NCBI GenBank assembly: GCA_016803235.1
Contig: JADCLI010000003.1
Coordinates: 62,001-126,000 of the forward strand
Length of the DNA stretch: 64,000 nt
DNA from: Pimelobacter simplex
Lineage (GTDB): Bacteria > Actinomycetota > Actinomycetes > Propionibacteriales > Nocardioidaceae
Reading direction: 5' to 3'
A program made the position numbers and the translations under genes. The notes under the pieces are model-generated. The model saw only the letters and a list, made by a program, of their open reading frames with translations, was not told the DNA's origin and ran no database searches. Shown here one piece after another: positions 8,023-15,009 of the stretch (positions are counted from its first letter, which is position 1; each line of letters opens with the position of its first letter).

Positions 8023-9162
8023 ATGCGTGCGCGTCCCGCCGTCCTGCTCGCCCTCTCCCTCGCCGCGACCCTGGTCGCGACCGTCCTCACCGCGACGCCC
8101 GCCCGCGCGGCGGCCTTCCGGGTCGACGTGGTCGCCACCGGCCTCGACCATCCTTGGGAGGTGGCGGTCCTGCCGTCCGGCGACCTCCTCGTCACCCAGC
8201 GCGACCGCCGGACGCTGACCCTGGTCGACCCCGGCAGCGGCGCGAAGCGGGACCTGGCCTTCCCGTCCGCGCGGGTCTGGCACCGTGGCGAGACCGGGCT
8301 CCTGGGCCTCGCCGTCGACCCCGCGTTCACCGCGAACCGCCGCGTCTACACCTGCTCGGGCTGGGTCGCCGACGACGGCAGCCACGACATCCGGGTCAAC
8401 GCGTGGACCCTCGACGCCGCCCTGACCACCGCCACCCTCGCCGGACCGCTGGTCACCGGGCTGCCCACCAGCGGCACCGGTCGCCACGGCGGCTGCCGCC
8501 TCCTCGTCGCCGACGACGGCTCACTGCTCGTCGGCACCGGCGACGCGACCCGCTTCCGCGCGCCCCAGGACCGGCGCTCGCTCGGCGGCAAGGTGCTGCG
8601 ACTCGACCGGTTCACCGGCGCGCCCGACCCGCGCAACCCCTGGGCGGAGCGGAAGGGCAAGCGCCGCTACGTCCTGACCTGGGGCCACCGCAACGTCCAG
8701 GGGCTCGCCCAGCGCGCGGACGGCTCGCTGTGGTCGGTCGAGCACGGCAGCGACCGCGACGACGAGGTCAACCTGCTGCGCCCCGGTCGCAACTACGGCT
8801 GGAACCCGGGTCGCGGCTACGACGAGACCCGCCCGATGACCGACCACCGCCTCCCCGGAAAGCAGTACGCCGCCCGCTGGCGCTCCGGCCACCCGACCAT
8901 CGCGCCCTCGGGCGCCGCCTTCGTCACCGGCGCCGGCTGGGGCCGGCTCTCCGGCTGTCTGGCCGTCGCCGTCCTCAAGCGGCAGCGGCTGATGTTCGTC
9001 AGGATCGACGACCGCGGCCGCGTGCGCTGGACGCGCGCGCCCCGCTCGCTGCGGAGCCACGGCCGGCTGCGCGACGTCACCGCCGCGCCGGACGGCTCGT
9101 TGCTCGTCACCACCGACAACGGCGACGGGCGGGACGTGGTGCTGCGGATCCGGCCGGCTTGA
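8023..9162 (+). CDS. Secreted PQQ-type glucose/sorbosone dehydrogenase-like protein
   Basis: The 379-aa protein has a Sec signal peptide (Arg-rich start, long Ala/Leu core, cleavage near TPARAAA, residue about 30) followed by a six-bladed propeller of the GSDH family. Family features include LDHPWEVAVLPSGDLLVTQRD, the catalytic-type His of WHRGETGLLGLAVDP, HGGCRLL, GTGD, GHRNVQGLA, EHGSDRDDEVN (calcium-type acidic loop) and NYGWNPG. It would act outside the membrane on sugars or aldoses if PQQ is available; many actinobacterial members have no proven cofactor. Its stop lies 3 bp from the end of the convergent M3 peptidase gene. Confidence 0.88.
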   Translation: MRARPAVLLALSLAATLVATVLTATPARAAAFRVDVVATGLDHPWEVAVLPSGDLLVTQRDRRTLTLVDPGSGAKRDLAFPSARVWHRGETGLLGLAVDPAFTANRRVYTCSGWVADDGSHDIRVNAWTLDAALTTATLAGPLVTGLPTSGTGRHGGCRLLVADDGSLLVGTGDATRFRAPQDRRSLGGKVLRLDRFTGAPDPRNPWAERKGKRRYVLTWGHRNVQGLAQRADGSLWSVEHGSDRDDEVNLLRPGRNYGWNPGRGYDETRPMTDHRLPGKQYAARWRSGHPTIAPSGAAFVTGAGWGRLSGCLAVAVLKRQRLMFVRIDDRGRVRWTRAPRSLRSHGRLRDVTAAPDGSLLVTTDNGDGRDVVLRIRPA

Positions 9163-9165
9163 GCG

Positions 9166-11193
9166 TCAGGTCAGCCCGCGACGCGCGAGCAACGGCTCGA
9201 TGGGGGCAGGACGACCCCGCCACTCCTGGTAGGACTCGAGCGGGTCGCGGGTGCCGCCGATGCCGATGACGTGGCGCAGGTAGGCCTCGCCGTTCTCGCG
9301 GGTCAGCCCGCCGTGGTCGCGGAACCACGCGACCGTGTCGGCGTCGAGGACCTCGCTCCAGATGTAGGAGTAGTACGCCGAGGCGTAGCCGGAGCTGAAG
9401 CTGTGGGCGAAGTACGGCGTGGCGTACCGCGGCGGCACCGCCGGGTTGTCCAGCCCGGCGGCGGCCAGCGCGCGCTGCTCGAAGGCGGCGACCTCCTCGA
9501 CCGAGGCCGGCACGTCGTCGGGACCGAGCTCGTGCCAGGCGAGGTCGATCAGCGCCGCGGCGAGGTACTCACTGGTCGCGAAGCCCTCGTTGAAGGTCTC
9601 GGCCGCCCGCAGCCGCTCGACGACGTCCGCGGGGATCGGCTCGCCGGTCTCGTGGTGGACGGCATAGCTGGCGAGCACCTCGGGCCACAGCACCCACATC
9701 TCGTTGACCTGCGAGGGGTACTCGACGAAGTCGCGGAAGACGGCGGTCCCGCCGAACTTGGGGTACGTCGCCCGGGCGAGCAGGCCGTGCAGCGCGTGGC
9801 CGAACTCGTGGAACAGGGTGCGCGTCTCGTCCCAGGTCAGCAGGGTCGCCTCCCCGGCGGCCGGCTTGGGCACGTTGAGGTTGTTGACGACGACCGAGGT
9901 CTCGACGCCGAGCAGCCCGGACTGGGTGACGAAGCTGCTCATCCACGCCCCGCCGCGCTTGGTGTCGCGGGTGTAGAGGTCGAGCAGGTAGAGCCCGATC
10001 GGCGTGCCGTCGCGGCTGACCTCGAAGACCCGGACGTCGGGGTGGTAGCCGGGCAGGTCGGGCCGCTCCTCGAAGGCGAGGCCGAAGAGGCGGCCGGCGG
10101 CGAAGAAGACGCCGTCGCGCAGGACGCGCTCGGCCTCGAACCACGGCCGCAGCGCGGCCAGGTCGACGTCGTAACGGGCGCTGCGCACCCGCTCGGCGTA
10201 GAACGGCCAGTCCCACGGCTCGACCGGGAAGCCGGCGAGCTCGGACATCGCGTCCTGCTCGGCGCGGGCGTTGCGGGCCGCGGGGACGGCGAGCCGCTCG
10301 AGCAGCGAGCGGACCGCCTGCGGCGTACCGGCCGTGTTGTCGGCGGTGACCGCGGCCGCGTGGTTCTCGAAGCCGAGCAGACGGGCGCGCTGGGCCCGCA
10401 GCCGCAGGATGTCGAGGGCGGCAGCCCGCGTGTCATGCTCCCCGCCGCGGCTGCCGCGGCTGCGCTGGGCCTCGGAGAGCCGGCGGCGCAGGTCGCGGTC
10501 GGTGAGCGCGGCGAGGTGCGGGTGCGCGGTGGGCAGCACCAGGGTGAGCAGGTGGCGCCCGTCGAGTCCCCGCGCCTGCGCGGCGGCCGCGGCCGCGGAC
10601 ACCTCCCCCGGCGTCAGGCCGTCCAGCGTCGCCGGGTCGTCGACGACGACGGCGAGGTCGTTGCTGTCGGCCTGCAGCGCCAGCTCGAAGGCCGTCTCCA
10701 GGCCGGAGATCCGCTCGTTCAGCTCCCGTAGCCGCGCCTTGTCGTCCTCGCCCAGCGCGGCACCGGCGAGGCGGAACTCGGTGACGTAGCGCTCGACGAG
10801 GTACGCCGCCTCCGCGTCCAGGCCCGCACGGTCCTCGTGCACGGCCTGGATCCGCGCCCACAACGCCGGGTCGAGCAGGATCGCGTCGCTGTGGGCGGCG
10901 AGCCGGGGCGCGAAGGCGGCCCGCACCGCGTCGACGGCGGGGTTCGCGTCGGCGCTCGCCTTGTTCCAGAACACCCGCAGCACCCGCGCCAGCGTCGTCC
11001 CACTCAGCTCGAGCGGCACCAGGGTGTTGGCGAAGCTCGGCTCCGCCGGGTCCGCGGTGATCGCGGCGATCGCGGCGAGCTGCTCGGCCATGGCCGCCTC
11101 GATCGCCGGTGCGTAGTCATCGTCGCCGATGTCGGCGAACCGCGGCAGCCCGTGCGGCAGATCGCTGGTCCCGAGAAGTGCGTCCGTGCTCAC
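9166..11193 (-). CDS. M3-family zinc metallopeptidase (oligopeptidase/peptidyl-dipeptidase Dcp type)
   Basis: The 675-aa cytosolic peptidase has the zinc motif HEFGH at 462-466 and the third ligand Glu in EYPSQVNE (about 491), with the Tyr/His-rich substrate loop FAHSFSSGYASAYYSYIWSEVL near 605-625. Length and motif placement match peptidyl-dipeptidase Dcp and oligopeptidase A, which degrade short peptides from protein turnover. No signal peptide is present. Start ATG 11193 gives MSTDALLGTSDLPHGLPRF, the usual opening of actinobacterial members. Ten bp separate it from the transglycosylase-like gene transcribed ahead of it. Confidence 0.94.
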   Translation of the reverse strand: MSTDALLGTSDLPHGLPRFADIGDDDYAPAIEAAMAEQLAAIAAITADPAEPSFANTLVPLELSGTTLARVLRVFWNKASADANPAVDAVRAAFAPRLAAHSDAILLDPALWARIQAVHEDRAGLDAEAAYLVERYVTEFRLAGAALGEDDKARLRELNERISGLETAFELALQADSNDLAVVVDDPATLDGLTPGEVSAAAAAAQARGLDGRHLLTLVLPTAHPHLAALTDRDLRRRLSEAQRSRGSRGGEHDTRAAALDILRLRAQRARLLGFENHAAAVTADNTAGTPQAVRSLLERLAVPAARNARAEQDAMSELAGFPVEPWDWPFYAERVRSARYDVDLAALRPWFEAERVLRDGVFFAAGRLFGLAFEERPDLPGYHPDVRVFEVSRDGTPIGLYLLDLYTRDTKRGGAWMSSFVTQSGLLGVETSVVVNNLNVPKPAAGEATLLTWDETRTLFHEFGHALHGLLARATYPKFGGTAVFRDFVEYPSQVNEMWVLWPEVLASYAVHHETGEPIPADVVERLRAAETFNEGFATSEYLAAALIDLAWHELGPDDVPASVEEVAAFEQRALAAAGLDNPAVPPRYATPYFAHSFSSGYASAYYSYIWSEVLDADTVAWFRDHGGLTRENGEAYLRHVIGIGGTRDPLESYQEWRGRPAPIEPLLARRGLT

Positions 11194-11202
11194 GGACTCA
11201 CC

Positions 11203-12429
11203 CTAGGAGGTGGGTCCAGCCTCGGTCGCGGGCTCGCTGGTCGGCTCGATGGGCTCGGTGGGCTCGGTCGCCGTCGACTCCTCGACGACCGGCTCGCCGG
11301 TCGGCAGTTCCGCGTCCGGCGTCGGTGTCGGCCCGGGCGTCGGCCCCGGGGTGGGCTCGGGGGTGGGCTCGGGGGTCGGCTCCGGCGTCGGCTCGGGGGT
11401 CGGCTCGGGGTCGCGCTCGTCGTCGGGCTGCGGCTGGGGCTGGGGCTGGGGCTCGGTCGCCGGAGGCACCTCGACCACGGGCTCATCGGCCGGCTCGGGC
11501 ACCATCGGCGTCGCCCCGAGCGCCGAGCGGGTCCGGGCCAGCGCGGCCTCGACGTCCACGCAACCGCACTCGGGCGGCAGGTACACCGGGACGGAGACCG
11601 CCCCCGCGCCGAGGGCCGACCTCGCCGCGGTCTCCGCGCGGTACTGCTCGACCAGGAGGGTCACGGTGCGCGCGAAGCCCGGCGTGGCGTCGTACTGGCG
11701 CAGGGCCTTGCGCAGCGCCTTGGGACGAAGGAGGTCCTTGCCGGTGGCGCACAGCAGGACCGCCGCGCCCAGTGTCGCGTCGTCGAGGTCCTGCACGTCG
11801 CGCACCCCGTCGCCGTCGGCGTCGACCGCGACCTGCGACCAGGTCTCGGGCAGCAGCCCCATCGGCCCGAGGGGTGCGTCCCAGCGCGGGTTGGCGTCGA
11901 GGTCGCCGGCGTCGGTGTCGGAGACCCGGCCGCGTCCACCCCGGCCGTTCAGGGCGTGGCCGACCAGCGCGGGCTTGACCCGGCCCTTGACCGTGATCCG
12001 GTGGCTGAGGTCCTCGCCCTGTCCGTGGTTGGACGCGAGCCGGCCCAGGGCGGCCAGCACCAGCCAGTCGAGGTTGCAGGGAGCGGCGGCGTCGATGACC
12101 GTGGCGGCCCGCTGGTACGCCGCCACGGCCGCGGCGGGCGCGTCGACCAGCCGGTCGCCGTACTCCTCCGCGGTGGAGACGTTGCGGATGACCGCCTCCG
12201 GCGCGGCCACCGCGACGTCGGCCGCCGCCGGGGGCGCGCCCGCGGGGGCCTCGGGCGCCGACGAGCCGGGCTCGGTGCCGGCCGCCGCGCGATCCGTTCC
12301 AGGGCTCGGGGACGTGCGCCGACCGACCACGCCGGTCGTGGTCAGGACGACGGCGATGGCCGCTAGCACCGAGATGATGGTGATGGCCCGGCGGACACGC
12401 GGCCCGACGAGCCCGGTGGCGACCCCCAT
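11203..12429 (-). CDS. Lytic-transglycosylase-like (SLT/MltB-type) envelope protein lacking the catalytic Glu
   Basis: The 408-aa protein has one N-terminal transmembrane helix (about 14-35), a low-complexity linker, an SLT_2-like domain (about 85-270) and an extracytoplasmic Pro/Thr/Glu tail built of repeated EPTP units (about 335-380). Domain marks include PCNLDWLVLAALGR, PLGPMGLLPETW and DADGDGVRDVQDLDDAT, typical of MltB-like murein hydrolases. The usual catalytic Glu (normally GRxESxHG) is replaced: the DNA reads GRLASNHG, with Ala at about 132. The protein is therefore probably a peptidoglycan binder rather than an enzyme, unless another acid serves. Start ATG 12429 has AGGAAG and GGTGGA upstream. 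The PTPE tail may span the wall. Confidence 0.85.
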   Translation of the reverse strand: MGVATGLVGPRVRRAITIISVLAAIAVVLTTTGVVGRRTSPSPGTDRAAAGTEPGSSAPEAPAGAPPAAADVAVAAPEAVIRNVSTAEEYGDRLVDAPAAAVAAYQRAATVIDAAAPCNLDWLVLAALGRLASNHGQGEDLSHRITVKGRVKPALVGHALNGRGGRGRVSDTDAGDLDANPRWDAPLGPMGLLPETWSQVAVDADGDGVRDVQDLDDATLGAAVLLCATGKDLLRPKALRKALRQYDATPGFARTVTLLVEQYRAETAARSALGAGAVSVPVYLPPECGCVDVEAALARTRSALGATPMVPEPADEPVVEVPPATEPQPQPQPQPDDERDPEPTPEPTPEPTPEPTPEPTPGPTPGPTPTPDAELPTGEPVVEESTATEPTEPIEPTSEPATEAGPTS

Positions 12430-12448
12430 GGTCCACCTGCTTCCTGGT

Positions 12449-12472
12449 CTGGGGACTTCAGTGTTTCCCCAG
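12449..12472 (-). promoter_or_regulatory. Inverted repeat in the leader of the transglycosylase-like gene
   Basis: CTGGGGA and TCCCCAG (7 bp, loop 10 nt) form a hairpin 20-43 nt upstream of ATG 12429, just before the SD. It could be a leader attenuator or an operator. It does not match any riboswitch class known to me. The rest of the 125-bp divergent gap to thymidine kinase shows no further clear element. Confidence 0.4.
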
Positions 12473-12554
12473 AATCGCCATCGCGCAGCCAAATCCGAGC
12501 TTCTTCACCGGATGCGATGCAATTCGTCCCCAAGATGGGTGAGAGGATGCGCCG

Positions 12555-13223
12555 GTGGCCGAGCTGATCTTCCGTACCGGGACGATGGACGCCGGGAAGT
12601 CGACACTGGCCCTGCAGACCAACCACAACCACGCGGCGCGCGGACGCCGGGGCCGGCTGTTCACCAGCCACGACCGCGCCGGCACGGCGATGGTGTCGTC
12701 CCGGCTCGGCCTGGTCGCCGACGCCGAGGAGGTCGCGCCCGACTTCGACTTCTGGCGCTACACCGTCGACGCCCTCACCCGCGGCGCACGGATCGACTAC
12801 GTCATCTGCGACGAGGCGCAGTTCTACACCGCCGAGCAGATCGACCAGCTGGCCAAGGTCGTCGACGAGCTGCAGATCGACGTCTTCTGCTTCGGCATCC
12901 TCACCGACTTCCGCACCCGGCTGTTCCCGGGCTCGGCCCGGCTGGTCGAGCTGGCCGACCGCACCGAGGTGCTCCAGGTCGAGGCACTGTGCTGGTGCGG
13001 CAAGCGGGCCACCCACAACGCCCGCACCGAGAACGGCGTGATGGTCACCGAGGGCGAGGTGATCGTCGTGGGTGACGTCGACGCCGCCGACCACCCGCCG
13101 GCCGCGGTCGACGACGTCGAGGTCGCCTACGAGGTGCTGTGCCGCCAGCACCACCGCCGCGGCATGACCGCGGCCCGGGCGAGGGCCGTCAGCCTCTCGC
13201 CCGAGCCGCTTCCCTTCACCTGA
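12555..13223 (+). CDS. tdk: Thymidine kinase, TK1 (type II) class
   Basis: The 222-aa enzyme phosphorylates thymidine in the salvage pathway. It shows the P-loop GTMDAGKST (9-17), the catalytic Glu87 in DEAQF, FGILTDFRT with the lasso-domain region after it, and zinc ligands C146/C148 (CWCG) with C196 and His 199/200 (CRQHH). Length and order match the bacterial TK1 family. Start is GTG 12555, preceded by a strong GAGAGGAT SD (12541-12548). It is divergent from the envelope gene and convergent with the phosphodiesterase gene. Its place next to DUF5998 and the Pat-like gene is a conserved actinobacterial arrangement. Confidence 0.95.
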   Translation: MAELIFRTGTMDAGKSTLALQTNHNHAARGRRGRLFTSHDRAGTAMVSSRLGLVADAEEVAPDFDFWRYTVDALTRGARIDYVICDEAQFYTAEQIDQLAKVVDELQIDVFCFGILTDFRTRLFPGSARLVELADRTEVLQVEALCWCGKRATHNARTENGVMVTEGEVIVVGDVDAADHPPAAVDDVEVAYEVLCRQHHRRGMTAARARAVSLSPEPLPFT

Positions 13224-13241
13224 TCAGCAGGCGCCGAGGTC

Positions 13242-14390
13242 TCAGTCGACGAGCACCGGGATCAGCATCTCGTCCGGCGTGAGCGAGCCGTGCATGCCGA
13301 TCAGCTTGTTCTCGTAGGGGAAGCCGTCGGTGGACAGCACCGCGAAGTCTCCGCGACAGGCGACCACGACGTCACCGATCCGCGGCAGCACCGCGGGGTC
13401 GACCGGCCCGAACCAGCCGCGACCGATCGCCTCGGAGCGGGTCATCACCTCGGCCCGCTCGCCCAGGCGCTCGCGCCAGGTGGCGACGACGTCGGGCACC
13501 GCCCCACCGGTGCAGTAGAGGTGCCGGAACCGCGCCTCGCCGCCCACCAGGGCCACCCCGTCGCGCAGGTCGTCGTCGGCCGAGACGTCGAGGCGCGAGG
13601 AGGCGGGTACGTCGACCATGCCGTGGTCGGCGATCACGACCAGGCGCCGGTCGGCGGGCAGCGCCTCGCGCAGCTGCTCGGCCTCGTGGTCGATCATCGC
13701 GAGCTGCTGCAGCCACTGGCTCGAGGCGACGCCCCAGCGGTGGCCGGTCCAGTCGAGGTCGCCGTCGTAGACGTAGGTCAGGGCCGGCTGCCGCGGCGCC
13801 GGGGCGGAGGCGGCCACGACAGCGGCGATCCGCTCGCCGACCCGATCGACGCCGACGTAGTCCGCGCCGCGGTGGGCGGCCACGGTCAGCCCGCTGCCGT
13901 TGAACTCCCGCTTGTTGACCACCGTCACCCGCACGCCGGCGGCCTGCAGCGACGAGAACGTGGTCTGGTGCGGCTGCCACTGCACCGGGTCGACGTCGCC
14001 GTCCCAGATGAGCGCGTTGAGCAGGTCGCTGGTGCCGGGGATCCGGGTGGTGAAGCCGACCAGGCCGTGCGCGCCCGGCGTGAGCCCGGTGCCGAGCGTG
14101 GTCAGCGAGGTCGAGGTGGTCGACGGGACGCTGGCGGTCGCCGGCGCGGAGGCCTCCAGCAGCGAGGAGAGGTACGGCGCGGCGTGGGCGTAGCGCTCGA
14201 GCAGCCGGGCCCCGAGCCCGTCGATGAGGAAGACGACGTACGACGCCGCACCGGGCAGCACCAGGCCGGTCGGTGCGGGGCCGAGCGGGCTGCCGAGGGC
14301 GTGGGCCGCGGCCGGGACGATGTCGCCGAGCGAGCGCACGCCGTACGCCGGCTCGCAGAACTCGGCGACCTCCTCCATCTCCCCGGCCAA
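13242..14390 (-). CDS. Alkaline-phosphatase-superfamily nucleotide pyrophosphatase/phosphodiesterase
   Basis: The 382-aa protein belongs to the type I phosphodiesterase/nucleotide pyrophosphatase group. The metal-binding Asp of VVFLIDGLG (about 54), the nucleophile Thr in the STTSTSLTTLGTG segment, DGDLDWTGHRWG and VIADHGMVDV follow in the normal order. It would hydrolyse a phosphodiester or pyrophosphate; the substrate is unknown. The frame begins at TTG 14390 with GAGG upstream. ATG 14378 is a possible alternative with a poorly spaced SD. It starts 4 bp after the DUF5998 stop, so the two are almost certainly co-transcribed. Confidence 0.88.
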   Translation of the reverse strand: MAGEMEEVAEFCEPAYGVRSLGDIVPAAAHALGSPLGPAPTGLVLPGAASYVVFLIDGLGARLLERYAHAAPYLSSLLEASAPATASVPSTTSTSLTTLGTGLTPGAHGLVGFTTRIPGTSDLLNALIWDGDVDPVQWQPHQTTFSSLQAAGVRVTVVNKREFNGSGLTVAAHRGADYVGVDRVGERIAAVVAASAPAPRQPALTYVYDGDLDWTGHRWGVASSQWLQQLAMIDHEAEQLREALPADRRLVVIADHGMVDVPASSRLDVSADDDLRDGVALVGGEARFRHLYCTGGAVPDVVATWRERLGERAEVMTRSEAIGRGWFGPVDPAVLPRIGDVVVACRGDFAVLSTDGFPYENKLIGMHGSLTPDEMLIPVLVD

Positions 14391-14394
14391 CGCG

Positions 14395-14964
14395 TCAGCC
14401 TCGGGTGAGCGACGAGAGGGAGGCGGCGAAGGAGAGCAGCCCGCCGACCGCGTCGGTGCCGTCGGCGGCGGCCGAGACGCGCAGCGAGAAGTCGTCGGAC
14501 GACAGGGTGCCGGTGTAGCCGTGGTCGGCCTCGCACTGTGGGTCGTTGCACCCGGCCGGCTCGAGGTCGACCCGGTTGACCGCTCCCCAGCCGATGGTCA
14601 GGACCGCCTCGGCGGGCGGGCGCGGGCCGGACGTCGGGTTGGTCGTCATCCGGGTGACGACGACCGAGGCGACCGAGCGCAGGCTGACCGCCTCGGTCGA
14701 GGTCGACGTGTACGGCTCGGGCAGCAGGTCGTCGCCCGCGTGCTCGTCGGTGTGGGCGAGGATCAGCCGGGACGGCGTCAGCACGATCACCGTCTGGTGA
14801 CGGCGTACCTCGTCGCGCTCGAAGGTCGGCTCGTGGTGCACGTAGTACGAGACCACGCTCTCGCCGGCGACCGCGCCGACGACCGCGTCGGCGACGACCT
14901 CCGGGTAGTAGCCGGTGCGGTCGATCGCAGCGCTCAGCTCGGCGCTCCGGTCCCGGTCAGTCAT
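14395..14964 (-). CDS. DUF5998 protein
   Basis: This 189-aa cytosolic protein of unknown function matches the conserved actinobacterial DUF5998 family: RTGYYPEVVADAV, SYYVHHEPTFERDEVRRH, TPSRLILAHTDEH and CNDPQCEADHGYTG near the C-terminus, where two Cys and a His could bind a metal. It lies between the GNAT/acyl-CoA-synthetase gene and the phosphodiesterase gene, all on one strand, the order found widely in actinobacteria. Its role is therefore probably tied to one of these neighbours. Confidence 0.85.
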   Translation of the reverse strand: MTDRDRSAELSAAIDRTGYYPEVVADAVVGAVAGESVVSYYVHHEPTFERDEVRRHQTVIVLTPSRLILAHTDEHAGDDLLPEPYTSTSTEAVSLRSVASVVVTRMTTNPTSGPRPPAEAVLTIGWGAVNRVDLEPAGCNDPQCEADHGYTGTLSSDDFSLRVSAAADGTDAVGGLLSFAASLSSLTRG

Positions 14965-15009
14965 GGGCGCATCCTCGCACGACCCTCCGCGGCCGCCGAC
15001 GCGGAGCCA

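Noticed and set aside
12430..12554. A cyclic-di-AMP (ydaO-type) riboswitch before the cell-wall gene
   Set aside because: Such switches often precede wall hydrolase genes in actinobacteria, but none of the conserved ydaO core sequence is present. Only a simple 7-bp hairpin is seen.
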